In this document: piece by piece, positions 37,427 to 46,665 of the stretch
Layout of the letters: every line of letters begins with the position of its first letter
How positions within the stretch are numbered: position 1 is the first letter of the stretch
Assembly: GCF_010668805.1 (NCBI RefSeq)
Contig: NZ_WUFT01000016.1
Span: 62,001 to 126,000 of the forward strand
Length of the DNA: 64,000 nt
Source: Rhizobium phaseoli
GTDB lineage: Bacteria; Pseudomonadota; Alphaproteobacteria; Rhizobiales; Rhizobiaceae
Direction: 5' to 3'
Made by a program: the position numbers and the translations under genes
Notes under the pieces: generated by a model
Told to the model about the DNA's origin: nothing
The model's database searches: none
What the model saw: only the letters and a program-made list of their open reading frames with translations

Positions 37427-37903
37427 ATGGAATCACCTCCCTCTCTTGAGCGGGTCTTCACCGCGAAACTCCTGTCGACCGGGCGACAATGGCGCCGTGC
37501 TGTCGACAATGCCTTGAGCTCCCACGGCATCTCGGAAGCTTGCGCGGCGCCGCTGGTCTGGATCGGGCGGTTGGGCGGTGGTGTGCGCCAAGTTGTGCTG
37601 GCAAATCATGTCGGCATTGAAGGGCCTTCGCTGGTCAGGCTCCTCGATCAGCTAGAGGCGCTCAACCTTGTTGTCCGCAAGGATGATCCGATCGACAGAC
37701 GAGCAAAGGGTCTCTGGCTGACCGAGGAGGGCGAAAGCCTCGCAACCCGCATGGAGGCAGTTCTCGACGATCTGCGCAGCAGGATTCTCGAGAAGGTCAG
37801 TGAAGCCGACCTCGAGGCGGCGGTCCGCGTTCTGCAGGCCTTCGAAGAAATTAGCCCGTCGCAGGTTGCGGCGGTTACACAGCAGTTTGAGGAAACGTCG
37901 TGA
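37427..37903 (+). CDS. MarR-family regulator of the efflux operon
   Basis: A 158-aa winged-helix regulator (GGGVRQVVLANHVGIEGPSL, SLVRLLDQLEALNLV, then DRRAKGLWLTEEG wing). It overlaps the FUSC gene by 4 bp (GTGA), so it is the first gene of the efflux operon. It likely senses an aromatic acid or phenolic substrate and represses its own operon through the repeats just upstream. Confidence 0.9.
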   Translation: MESPPSLERVFTAKLLSTGRQWRRAVDNALSSHGISEACAAPLVWIGRLGGGVRQVVLANHVGIEGPSLVRLLDQLEALNLVVRKDDPIDRRAKGLWLTEEGESLATRMEAVLDDLRSRILEKVSEADLEAAVRVLQAFEEISPSQVAAVTQQFEETS

Positions 37904-39969
37904 CTCTTCCCTCCTGGCGGGATTGGCTCTTCTCCGCAAAGGCCTTTCTCGCCTCCATGCTCGCCCTTTTCGTTGCCTTATCTCTCGACCTGCCGCGGCC
38001 CTATTGGGCCATGGCCGCCGTTTACGTCGTTGCCAATCCGCTGGCTGGGGCAACCAGTTCGAAGGGCCTCTACCGCGCGCTCGGCACGCTGCTTGGCGCA
38101 AGTGCGGCCGTCTTTTTCGTACCACTCCTCGTCAACGCGCCGGAGCTTTTGAGCATCGTCGTCGCGCTCTGGACCGGCACACTGCTCTTCATCTCGATGC
38201 TGGATCGTTCCTCGCGCAGCTATGTCTTCATGCTGGCTGGCTACACCCTGCCGCTGATCGCGCTACCGTCAGTCGGTTCACCTGATACCATCTTCGAGAC
38301 AGCCCTTGCGCGCTCCGAGGAGATTGTCATCGGGATCATCTGTGCCAGTATCGTCAGCGCTGTCGTCTTCCCGATCAGCGTCCGCAGCGCGTTAGGCCAG
38401 CGTATCGCCACATGGCTTGACGATGCCGGTGGCTGGGCAACCGATATTTTGCGCGGCGAGGGCGCGACGCCGGCAACGCCGCTCAAGCGGCAGAGGCTCG
38501 CTGCGGACGTGAGCGGTCTCGACCTCATTATCAGCCAGCTCGGCTATGATGCAGGCAGCCGCGATGTCGTGCGCCATTCGCGCGAGTTGCGCGGTCGTCT
38601 CCTCATGCTACTGCCACTGTTCTCCTCGCTCGCAGACCGGCTTCATGCACTGAAGACCGAGCGCGAGACGCTTCCTAAAGATCTGATCTGCCTGCTGAAC
38701 GAGGTCGCCGACTGGCTGAAGCTCGGCGCGAAATCTCAGGCCGGGGACGACGCTGAAAAGCTGACGCAGCGTATCGAACGCCTCCGCAAGGGCTACCCGG
38801 ATCGCCGCTGGGGCGATCTGCTGCTTTCAAGCGCGTTGGCGCGACTGAAAGAGATCGTCGATCTGTGGCAGGATTGCCTGACGCTGCGCGACGAAATCAC
38901 GAGCGGCAAACATCCTGGCCCGTGGCGACCGGCCTTTCGCCATCGCGAGATCGTTGCCAGCAACCGCCATTTCGACTACGCGCTGCTCGCTCTTCAAGCC
39001 GGTGCCGTCGTCGCCGGCATTCTCATTGCCTGCGCCTTCTGGATCTTCAGCGGTTGGCAGAATGGTGCGGGCTTCGTCACCATGGCTGCAGTTGCCTGTT
39101 CCTTCTTCGCAGCGCTCGACCGGCCTGCGCCCTTCATCACCTCGATGTTCATCTGGTGCGGCATCAGCATTGTCATCTCCTTCGTCTACATTTTCGCCAT
39201 CCTGCCGATGGTCAACAGCTACGAGTTGCTGGTTTTGGTCTTCGCTCCGCCCTTCCTGCTGCTTGGGCTGATGATCCCCAAGCCGCAATTCAACATGCTG
39301 GCGATGCTCCTGACCGTAAACAGCGCCTCCTTCATCGCGCTGCAGGACCGCTATACGTCCGATTTCACCACCTTCACCAATGAAGCGATCGCAGCCCTTG
39401 CCGGGATCGGTTTCGCGTTGGTCTGGACGCTGATTTCCCGCCCATTCGGCGCAGAACTCGCCGCCTGGCGCCTCGTGCGCGCCGGCTGGACCGATCTTGC
39501 CGAGACGGCAGCCGGCGAGCGCCGCGCCGACCACGAGCGGCTTTCCGGGCGCATTCTCGATCGCCTCGGCCAGCTGGTTCCGCGTCTTGCCGTCGTCGAG
39601 GACCGCGAATTGAAGAAGGTGGACGGCTTCGCCGAAGTGCGAATTGGCTTCAACGTGCTGATGCTTCAAGGCGAGCGCAAGGGACTGCATGGCGCGAGCG
39701 CCGCATCGCTCAGCTCGGTTCTCTGCGGCATTGCCGATCTCTACCACGGCCGTATCGCGGCCGGTCGGGCGCTCGACCCACAGTATCCCTTGCGTCAATC
39801 GATCGACGACAGCCTCAAAATCATCGCGCTCGAAGACGGGACGCGCGGCGCCGACAGCATCGACGCCCTCGTCGGCCTCAGACGCGCCCTTTTCCCTGAC
39901 GCAGCCCCGCCAACAAGCTGGCAGGCGGCCGAGGCTGCGTTGCAACTCCTCCCGCTTGCCGCTGAGTAA
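37900..39969 (+). CDS. FUSC/AaeB-family aromatic acid efflux membrane protein
   Basis: A 689-aa inner-membrane protein with the two-module FUSC layout: an N-terminal helix cluster (about 10-160), a cytoplasmic coil (about 170-340) and a second helix cluster (about 365-530) before a soluble tail. It resembles AaeB of the p-hydroxybenzoate exporter. The start is GTG at 37900. Co-transcribed with DUF1656 and HlyD genes, it forms a tripartite-like pump. Confidence 0.9.
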   Translation: MTLPSWRDWLFSAKAFLASMLALFVALSLDLPRPYWAMAAVYVVANPLAGATSSKGLYRALGTLLGASAAVFFVPLLVNAPELLSIVVALWTGTLLFISMLDRSSRSYVFMLAGYTLPLIALPSVGSPDTIFETALARSEEIVIGIICASIVSAVVFPISVRSALGQRIATWLDDAGGWATDILRGEGATPATPLKRQRLAADVSGLDLIISQLGYDAGSRDVVRHSRELRGRLLMLLPLFSSLADRLHALKTERETLPKDLICLLNEVADWLKLGAKSQAGDDAEKLTQRIERLRKGYPDRRWGDLLLSSALARLKEIVDLWQDCLTLRDEITSGKHPGPWRPAFRHREIVASNRHFDYALLALQAGAVVAGILIACAFWIFSGWQNGAGFVTMAAVACSFFAALDRPAPFITSMFIWCGISIVISFVYIFAILPMVNSYELLVLVFAPPFLLLGLMIPKPQFNMLAMLLTVNSASFIALQDRYTSDFTTFTNEAIAALAGIGFALVWTLISRPFGAELAAWRLVRAGWTDLAETAAGERRADHERLSGRILDRLGQLVPRLAVVEDRELKKVDGFAEVRIGFNVLMLQGERKGLHGASAASLSSVLCGIADLYHGRIAAGRALDPQYPLRQSIDDSLKIIALEDGTRGADSIDALVGLRRALFPDAAPPTSWQAAEAALQLLPLAAE

Positions 39970-39975
39970 TTTGTC

Positions 39976-40185
39976 ATGCCTGCAGAATTTGACGTTTACG
40001 GCGTCTATGTCCCGCGCCTCCTTGTTCTCATGGTGCTGAGCCTGCTGCTGATCATCGTCATCAGACGGGCCCTTGCCTGGCTCGGTGCCTATTCCCTCCT
40101 TTGGCACCGCGGTCTCTTCGACCTTGCCCTTTACGTGCTCGTCCTCGGAACCCTTTCCTCATTCACTCGCTGGTATTTCGTATGA
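39976..40185 (+). CDS. DUF1656 (AaeX-like) small membrane protein
   Basis: A 69-aa protein with two hydrophobic helices (VPRLLVLMVLSLLLIIVIRR and LFDLALYVLVLGTLSSFTRW). The DUF1656/AaeX family nearly always sits between FUSC and HlyD genes, as here: 6 bp after the former and overlapping the latter by 4 bp. Confidence 0.9.
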   Translation: MPAEFDVYGVYVPRLLVLMVLSLLLIIVIRRALAWLGAYSLLWHRGLFDLALYVLVLGTLSSFTRWYFV

Positions 40186-41045
40186 ACTCCCTTAAATTCG
40201 TTGGCCGCCTCATCGTCACCCTTTCCATAGTCATCGCCGCAGTCTTCGTCGGCCGCGGGCTTTGGGGCCACTACATGGAAGAACCCTGGACGCGCGATGC
40301 GCGCCTGCGCGCCGATGTCGTGGGCATAGCGCCCGATGTGTCCGGCCTCGTCAGCGACGTTCTCGTGACCGATAACCAGACCGTCAAGAAGGGCGATATC
40401 CTCTTCCGCGTCGACCGCGAACGTTTCTCGATCGCGCTTGCCCAGTCGGAAGCAGCGCTGGATGGAAGCAAGGCGGCTCTCGACCAGACGCACCGCGAGC
40501 GCGAGCGACAGGAACGGCTCGGCGATGCAGCATCCCTGCAACAGAAGGAACAAGCTCGCACGGCCGAAGAACAAGCCGAGGCCGCCTTCCGCCAGGCAAC
40601 CGCCAACCGCGATCTTGCTGCGCTCAATCGCGAACGCTCGCAGATCAAGGCGACGGTCAACGGAACGGTCTCCAATCTCAGCCTGCGCCCGGGCGACTAT
40701 GTCAGCGCCGGAACCGCCAAGATTGCCTTGATCGACACGGACTCGCTGCGTGTCGAAGGCTATTTCGAGGAAACCAAGCTGCCGCGCATCCACCCCGGCG
40801 ACAAGGTTTCGATTCACCTGATGGGCCAGTCCCAGAGCCTTCAGGGCCATGTCGAAAGCATCGCAACCGGCATCGAGGACCGCGAACGCACCGCAGGCAC
40901 CGGCCTGCTCGCCAACATCAACCCCACCTTCAGCTGGGTGCGCCTTGCCCAGCGCGTGCCAGTGCGCATCAGCATCGACAATGTGCCAGACGATGTCCGG
41001 CTGATTGCAGGTCTGACGGCGACGGTCGAGGTGGGCAAGAGTTGA
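40182..41045 (+). CDS. HlyD/AaeA-family periplasmic adaptor
   Basis: A 287-aa membrane-fusion protein. One N-terminal helix (about 8-26), a split biotinyl-lipoyl domain (VVGIAPDVSGLVSDVLVTDN), a coiled-coil hairpin (about 90-150) and a beta-barrel (TVNGTVSNLSLRPGDYVSAG) are visible. The start at 40182 overlaps the DUF1656 stop, and an upstream open extension lacks the membrane anchor. It completes the efflux operon. No outer-membrane factor gene is present. Confidence 0.92.
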   Translation: MNSLKFVGRLIVTLSIVIAAVFVGRGLWGHYMEEPWTRDARLRADVVGIAPDVSGLVSDVLVTDNQTVKKGDILFRVDRERFSIALAQSEAALDGSKAALDQTHRERERQERLGDAASLQQKEQARTAEEQAEAAFRQATANRDLAALNRERSQIKATVNGTVSNLSLRPGDYVSAGTAKIALIDTDSLRVEGYFEETKLPRIHPGDKVSIHLMGQSQSLQGHVESIATGIEDRERTAGTGLLANINPTFSWVRLAQRVPVRISIDNVPDDVRLIAGLTATVEVGKS

Positions 41046-41281
41046 CAGAGAGTTCGAGCGCTGGCGGCAGATCTAACCATTCGTCAATTGAGGGCGATCA
41101 GACCTGATACCAGCAGTTCGACCTTCAAATCGCCGAAACTCAACGAGGCCGCCTTCGTGCTGATCGCGAAGTGAACCACGCGCTGCTCGGTTGGCTTCAG
41201 ACATCACTCCCGCGATCGAGAGGGAGATCCAAGGTGCGCGCAGACAGCAATGCGCTCGCTTAAACGGCCACAGCCATAGGA

Positions 41282-42430
41282 TCATATTTCCGTCGCAAGG
41301 CGACGCCTTATTGCTCTCGCGATTGCGCGCCCCTGAACTTTTGCACTTCCAATATCGCCAATAATGCTCGCTCGCATGCCGATAAAATAAAGCCCGGGAA
41401 GATGCGATAATTGTTGCGCTCCATTGATCAGGGTTCGGCCCTGTTTATCTAGCAGATCGAGGTTGCCGACGATTCGTTCGAGATCAGACGCGTACCCCGT
41501 CGCCGAAATAACGATATCTGGCAAGCAGGCTTGACCGTCTTTGAAATAGACGTGATCCTCGTCAAACGATTGCACTTCGGGCAGGACCTTTATTGTCCCC
41601 GCTTTGATTGCCTTTACGGCGCCATCATCTGATCCCAGTGCTGTACCTTCTTTCAGCCGGGTTGCGCCGCCGGTCAACGGCTTTCCTATACCAAATCGCT
41701 TCAGGTCGCCGAAAGCCACATAGCTCGTGGCGACCAGTGCTGCATCGACCAGTCGCGTGGGAAAGTAGGCTAGCAAGGGGGAAAGCCGATGGACGGTTAC
41801 ACCGAAAACGCGCTTTGGCACGAGCGTCGGGCTATGTCTTGACGACAGCCAAAGAGCGGCCGTATTTTGCTTCGCCAGATGATTAAGGATATCAAATCCA
41901 GAATTCCCGGATCCGACGACAAGAACGCGTTTCCCATCATAATCGCGAGGGCTGCCAAACTCCGCCGCATGGATGACCTTGCCTTTGAAACGTTCAAGGC
42001 CAGTCCAGGCAGGTATGATTGGTTTGCGGTCTCGGCCCGTCGCGATGACAATGTTCCGGGCTATGACCGTCCCTTTGTTCGTCGCAAGTTGATAAACTCC
42101 GTCGCTGATCGATATGTGATCGACCTCCACCCCAAATTCGATTGGCATCGATTCTTTGGCAACGAAGTCTTCAAGGTGGGCGACCACTGCATCGCGCTTT
42201 GGAAACGCCGGCGTCCCTACTGGATATCGCATGCTCGGCAAGTAAGAAAGATCCCGGTGAGTATTGAGCGTGAGCTGAGGATGCCTCGCACGCCATTGAT
42301 CACCAACTCGGCTCGCCCTCTCGAATATCCGTGGGAATATTCCAACTTGCCGCAATTCGAAAGCGGCAATCAAACCGGCCGTACCGGCGCCCACGACTAC
42401 GGTGGATTCAGTCTCACTTGTTGGTATCAC
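41282..42430 (-). CDS. FAD-dependent flavin monooxygenase-like oxidoreductase
   Basis: A 382-aa single-chain flavoprotein of the CzcO/YUCCA-like class. FAD site: VVVGAGTAGLIAAFELRQVG (about 11-30). NADPH site: VLVVGSGNSGFDI (about 168-180). The late ISATGY segment is the family ATG motif. Substrate unknown; relatives hydroxylate N- or S-containing or indolic compounds. It is divergent from the DUF2156 gene with 77 bp between. Confidence 0.9.
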   Translation of the reverse strand: MIPTSETESTVVVGAGTAGLIAAFELRQVGIFPRIFERASRVGDQWRARHPQLTLNTHRDLSYLPSMRYPVGTPAFPKRDAVVAHLEDFVAKESMPIEFGVEVDHISISDGVYQLATNKGTVIARNIVIATGRDRKPIIPAWTGLERFKGKVIHAAEFGSPRDYDGKRVLVVGSGNSGFDILNHLAKQNTAALWLSSRHSPTLVPKRVFGVTVHRLSPLLAYFPTRLVDAALVATSYVAFGDLKRFGIGKPLTGGATRLKEGTALGSDDGAVKAIKAGTIKVLPEVQSFDEDHVYFKDGQACLPDIVISATGYASDLERIVGNLDLLDKQGRTLINGAQQLSHLPGLYFIGMRASIIGDIGSAKVQGRAIARAIRRRLATEI

Positions 42431-42507
42431 GATATATCCAGTTGATTCTTATTGACATTCTTTTAGAACCCATCGACGGTACAAAACTCCGACTTGAAAT
42501 GTTCTGA

Positions 42508-43545
42508 ATGGCGCACCTGAGAAACTTTATCGATTCCTGTCTTGATCGGAGCATACCCGCAATACCGTCGCCAAACCTGACGGTCGAACAGCGGCTGTCA
42601 CTTTGTCGCCAGTACGGCGATTTTTCATTGGCCTACTCCACGGCGGTTCAGCCTGATCTTAACCACTTTGGCGATGAACACGGCTACATCGCCTACGCTA
42701 CAAAAATGGGTCATGTTTTTGCGCTCGGTGATCCAATCGCGAGCCCAGACCGAAAGGCCCATTACATCGCGCAATTCATCGCCCGATCCGGAAAGCCTTG
42801 TTTCGTTCAAGTTCACGCTCCAACCGCCGCGGAGCTTGCATCGCACGGTTATCGTCTTAATCAAATGGGTAAAGACAGCGCCCTTCCATTGCCGACCCAC
42901 TCGTTCAAGGGGAAACGCAATGAAACTCTCCGTTATTCCGAACGTTGGCTGAATAAGAACGGCTATTTTATACACGAGTGCGGAGATGGCGAATTCGCTC
43001 CTGAGCTTTCGAAGATTTCTGACGATTGGCGCGCTGGAAGAATCGTTCGGCGCCGCGAGATGCGGTTTTTGAACCGACCATTTCGTCTGTCCCTAACGCC
43101 CGGCATGCGGCGGTTTGTTCTTTTGTCACCCCATTCAAAGCCAATCGCACTGCTCGATTTCGACCCACTCTTTCGTGACGGCAAAGCCGTGGGGTACACG
43201 GCAGCTTTCAAGCGAAAAATCCCGGGCACAACAGCACATGCTGAAATCGGGCTCACGAAATATGCCGCCGATCGTTTTAGACAAGAAGGATCCGAGATCA
43301 TGACTCTCGGCTTGTCGCCGCTGGCGGGCGTCGAGAAAAGCCAATTTCTCGAGAGCACCGTTTGGCGTTACCTCTATCAGCGCGCCTTCCTGTCGCCGCT
43401 GGTTAACCGCCGGATCTTCAACGTTCAGGGCCAAGCTGCATTCAAACGCAGGTTTCACGGCAATGAGATTCAAACTTACATTGCCTTCAAACGGGGGACG
43501 CCAACGGAAACTCTGGCGCTGTTGCGGCTGCTGAAGACCTTTTAG
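42508..43545 (+). CDS. DUF2156 / phosphatidylglycerol lysyltransferase-domain protein
   Basis: A 345-aa soluble protein with two GNAT-like halves as in the catalytic domain of MprF/LpiA (YIAYATKMGHVFALGDPIAS near 70, and IMTLGLSPLAGVEKS near 265). The membrane flippase part of MprF is absent, so it could aminoacylate a lipid or other acceptor from the cytoplasm. Divergent promoters with the monooxygenase suggest a shared regulator, but this is inference. Confidence 0.82.
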   Translation: MAHLRNFIDSCLDRSIPAIPSPNLTVEQRLSLCRQYGDFSLAYSTAVQPDLNHFGDEHGYIAYATKMGHVFALGDPIASPDRKAHYIAQFIARSGKPCFVQVHAPTAAELASHGYRLNQMGKDSALPLPTHSFKGKRNETLRYSERWLNKNGYFIHECGDGEFAPELSKISDDWRAGRIVRRREMRFLNRPFRLSLTPGMRRFVLLSPHSKPIALLDFDPLFRDGKAVGYTAAFKRKIPGTTAHAEIGLTKYAADRFRQEGSEIMTLGLSPLAGVEKSQFLESTVWRYLYQRAFLSPLVNRRIFNVQGQAAFKRRFHGNEIQTYIAFKRGTPTETLALLRLLKTF

Positions 43546-43737
43546 CAGACGAGATTGTCTTTGTGTCCGCCTGTGGGAGGATCGGCGATGGTCGTGACGA
43601 CAGCGAGACGCGGTCTCTTCAATCACTTGCCACACGGTCCAAGCATCCGACTCCGTCGTCGTTGGAATGTGGCGCCTCAGAAACCGCCATGCCATGCGGC
43701 AACGCCCGCAAAAGTCTCAGTGCGGTATCGGCGTGGC

Positions 43738-45582
43738 CTACAACCCACCGGGGGAAACCTTGTGTGGCTTGCTCGGGGCGGTCTTTTCAGCCCGCTGCCG
43801 CGCCGGTCCTCCCGCGCTGACAAGATTATGCGCGGTGTTGATCAGGCCGATGTGCGAAAAGGCTTGCGGGAAATTGCCCAAGAGGCGGCAGCCGACGGTG
43901 TCGAACTCCTCTGCAAGTAGGCCTAGATCGTTACGAAGGCCGAGCAAGCGGTCAAACAACGTGTGCGCATCCTGCCGGCGCCCGGTGAGCACATACGCAT
44001 CAGCGAGCCAGAAGCTGCACGCCAGGAATGCTCCTTCGTCGCCACCGACCCCGTCGTCGGTCCCGTTGGTGGAGTAGCGCATGACGAGCCCGCCCTGCAG
44101 GAGCTCCCGCTCCACTGCTGCGATTGTACCGGCAACGCGCGGGTCGTCGGCTGGTAGAAAACCGACCTGCGGCATCAGCAGTAGGCTCGCATCCAGCGTC
44201 TCACCGCCGTAATATTGGACGAAGCTGTTCTTTTTCTCATCGAAGCCCTTGGTGCAGATTTCCTCATGAATTTGTTGACGCACCTCACGCCACTTCGCCA
44301 CCGGACCCTCAAGACCGTACCGCTCTGTGCAGACGACGGCTCGGTCGAATGCCACCCAAGCCATCATGCGCGAGTGAGTGAATGCACGCGCCTGCCCGCG
44401 GACCTCCCAAATGCCGCGATCCGGCGTTTGCCAAGCAGTCACCAGGTGAGCGAGCAGCACCTTTTGCAGCCGCCAGGCCTCCTCTTGCGGCTGCAGCTCG
44501 GCGTGGCGCGCTGCGTTGAGGGTGTCGATCAGTTCGCCATAGACGTCGATTTGCATCTGGTTGGCAGCGTCGTTGCCGATCCTGACGGGAGTGCTTCCTT
44601 CATAGCCTTTCAGCCAGGGCACTTCGAACTCAGGCAGCCAGCGCTCTCCGGCAATCCCGTACATGATCTGGAGTTGCTCCGGAGCGCCTGCCACTGCGCG
44701 CAGCAGCCATTTCCGCCAATCCTCCGCTTCCTGGCGATATCCCGAATTCAGCAATGCATATAGCGTCAGTGCTGAATCGCGCAGCCAGCAATAACGATAG
44801 TCCCAGTTGCGCGAGCCGCCGATCTTCTCGGGAAGCGAGGTGGTGGGCGCAGCGACGATCCCACCCGTCGGGGCATAAATTAGCATCTTAAGGGTGATGA
44901 GCGAGCGGACGACAGGTGCGCGCCACGCGTCCGGCATATCTTCAAAGCTTCCGTGCTTTACCCATTCCCGCCACCAGATTGTCGCTCGATCGAGTTCCTC
45001 CAAGCGATCGCGGACGAAGTGCGGCTGATCGTTCGAAGGGTGGTACGACATCGTCAATGGCACGGCGTCGCCGGCCGTCACGGAAAAGCGCGCACACGTC
45101 TTCATGTTGCGGCCTTTGAGCTTCAGGTCAGTATGGAGTTCGACGGCGTTGGGACCGGCAATCGCGCTCAGGCCGTAGTCCTTGCGCCGCACCCAAGGCA
45201 CCGCCTGACCGTTTTCGAACCTCAGCACGAGTTCCATATCCATTTCGACAGTACCCGAAATACCGGTCACAATGCGGATCAAATCGACATGACAGTCGCC
45301 TTCGTTGATCGGCATGAAGTCCGTCAGCGTAACGGCGCCGGTCGCCGTCTCGAACCGGGTTTCCAGGATTGCAGTATCGGGAACGTAGCGCCGGCTCGTT
45401 TCGCTTTTACCGACTGGCGCGATCTTCCAGCGGCCGTTATCGGGGGTGCCGAGCAGTGCCGCAAAGCAGGCGGGAGAATCGAACCGCGGCAGGCATAGCC
45501 AATCGATTGATCCATCCCTACCCACAAGCGCTGCGGACAACATATTGCCGATTAGTCCATAGTCCTCGATGCGCCTCGCCAT
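43738..45582 (-). CDS. Glycoside hydrolase family 15 protein (glucoamylase/trehalase type)
   Basis: A 614-aa cytoplasmic enzyme. The N-terminal beta-sandwich begins RRIEDYGLIGNMLSAALVGR and carries GSIDWLCLPRFDSPACFA. The (alpha/alpha)6 barrel carries the family signature NWDYRYCWLRDSALTLYALL (about 265-285), and its end shows the typical NFPQAFSHIGLINTAHNL. Family members cleave maltose-type or trehalose alpha-glucosidic bonds. The start at 45582 places RRIEDYGLIG at the N-terminus; starts at 45600 or 45606 are possible and would overlap the SDR stop. It is second in the operon with the SDR under a stress promoter. Confidence 0.9.
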   Translation of the reverse strand: MARRIEDYGLIGNMLSAALVGRDGSIDWLCLPRFDSPACFAALLGTPDNGRWKIAPVGKSETSRRYVPDTAILETRFETATGAVTLTDFMPINEGDCHVDLIRIVTGISGTVEMDMELVLRFENGQAVPWVRRKDYGLSAIAGPNAVELHTDLKLKGRNMKTCARFSVTAGDAVPLTMSYHPSNDQPHFVRDRLEELDRATIWWREWVKHGSFEDMPDAWRAPVVRSLITLKMLIYAPTGGIVAAPTTSLPEKIGGSRNWDYRYCWLRDSALTLYALLNSGYRQEAEDWRKWLLRAVAGAPEQLQIMYGIAGERWLPEFEVPWLKGYEGSTPVRIGNDAANQMQIDVYGELIDTLNAARHAELQPQEEAWRLQKVLLAHLVTAWQTPDRGIWEVRGQARAFTHSRMMAWVAFDRAVVCTERYGLEGPVAKWREVRQQIHEEICTKGFDEKKNSFVQYYGGETLDASLLLMPQVGFLPADDPRVAGTIAAVERELLQGGLVMRYSTNGTDDGVGGDEGAFLACSFWLADAYVLTGRRQDAHTLFDRLLGLRNDLGLLAEEFDTVGCRLLGNFPQAFSHIGLINTAHNLVSAGGPARQRAEKTAPSKPHKVSPGGL

Positions 45583-45589
45583 GTGCCAA

Positions 45590-46372
45590 TCACCCACCAT
45601 GCGCAAAGGAGGGGTAGTCGGTCATACCTCCATCCACAAAGATCGTCGTCCCGGTAATGTAGCTGGCGGCATCGGACGCCAGCATGACGGCAATGTTTGC
45701 GACATCCTCGGGTTCGCCAATACGGCCCAGTGGGATCTTCGTCAGTAAATCCCTGTAGCCCTCAGCATCCTGCCAGACCGCCTGATTGATTGGCGTGCGG
45801 ATCGCTCCCGGCGCGACGCAGAGAACGCGAACGCCATGAGGCGCCGCTTCCTGGGCTAGCGACTTGGACATCATCGAGACGCCCGCCTTGCTGGCCGTAT
45901 AAGCGCTGTAGCCGGCCCATGCGATCACCTCATGAACGCTTGTGGTGTTGAGCACCACGCCCGACCTCTGAGCGACCATGCGTTTCAGGGCTTGGTGGGC
46001 GCACAGATATGTCCCCTTCAGGTTGACGTCGATGACCTTGCCCCAGGCATCGGGATCGGCTTCCCAGCCGAACCCGTATTCGCCGTCGATACCCGCGTTA
46101 TTGACCAATATGTCGATACCACCCCAGGCATCGTCAATGGCACTGAACATCGCCTCGACCGCTCCCGGGTCGCTGATATCAGCCATCAGTTGAAGGGCCT
46201 CGCCACCGGCGGCGGTGAATTCCTTCACGAGCGTATCGGATTGTTTTGGGTTGATCAGATAGTTGATCGCAACTCTTGCACCCTCGGCGGCGAAGGCTTT
46301 CGCGATCGCAGCTCCCAGACCGGAGTTGCCTCCTGTGACGAGAACACGTTTATTCGTCAGCCCGAGATCCAT
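45590..46372 (-). CDS. SDR oxidoreductase (glucose 1-dehydrogenase-like)
   Basis: A 260-aa classical short-chain dehydrogenase: TGGNSGLG (13-20) for NAD(P), NNAG (91-94), and the catalytic S145, Y158 and K162 in YTASK. Glucose 1-dehydrogenase is the closest common label; with a GH15 glucosidase in the same operon, oxidation of the released glucose is a sensible guess. A perfect EcfG-type promoter is 45 bp upstream. Confidence 0.9.
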   Translation of the reverse strand: MDLGLTNKRVLVTGGNSGLGAAIAKAFAAEGARVAINYLINPKQSDTLVKEFTAAGGEALQLMADISDPGAVEAMFSAIDDAWGGIDILVNNAGIDGEYGFGWEADPDAWGKVIDVNLKGTYLCAHQALKRMVAQRSGVVLNTTSVHEVIAWAGYSAYTASKAGVSMMSKSLAQEAAPHGVRVLCVAPGAIRTPINQAVWQDAEGYRDLLTKIPLGRIGEPEDVANIAVMLASDAASYITGTTIFVDGGMTDYPSFAHGG

Positions 46373-46416
46373 TCGCTGAATCCATCAACCGGCGCTTCAC
46401 GCGCCACAACCGAGTA

Positions 46417-46442
46417 AACGCCAAGAGGAAGTGCGTTGTTCC
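46417..46442 (-). promoter_or_regulatory. EcfG/RpoE2-type promoter of the SDR-GH15 operon
   Basis: On the minus strand GGAAC (46442-46438), 17 bases, CGTT (46420-46417). Perfect consensus; predicted start near 46408, about 36 nt before the SDR start. Confidence 0.75.
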
Positions 46443-46665
46443 GAGCCAGCGGACCGGCGTCAAGCCTATCAAAAGACGGAGGACGTCATGAATGGATGAT
46501 CTATAGGATGATCAGGCTTCCGCAAGTCTCGAACCTTGCTGCTGCGATCTTTCGCAGGGCGTATCCAGCGCCGCAAAGCGCCGGGGAGCGCACGAGGAAG
46601 CAGAGCTCTTCATGCCAGTGTTTCATGCGCGCCGAGCCGCTCAGGCAGCTGCGCCTGTCGCCATA

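Noticed and set aside
38827..40107. 426-aa open frame antisense to the FUSC efflux gene
   Set aside because: It mirrors a well-supported membrane protein gene, is full of charged low-quality sequence and has no domain; typical shadow frame in high-GC DNA.
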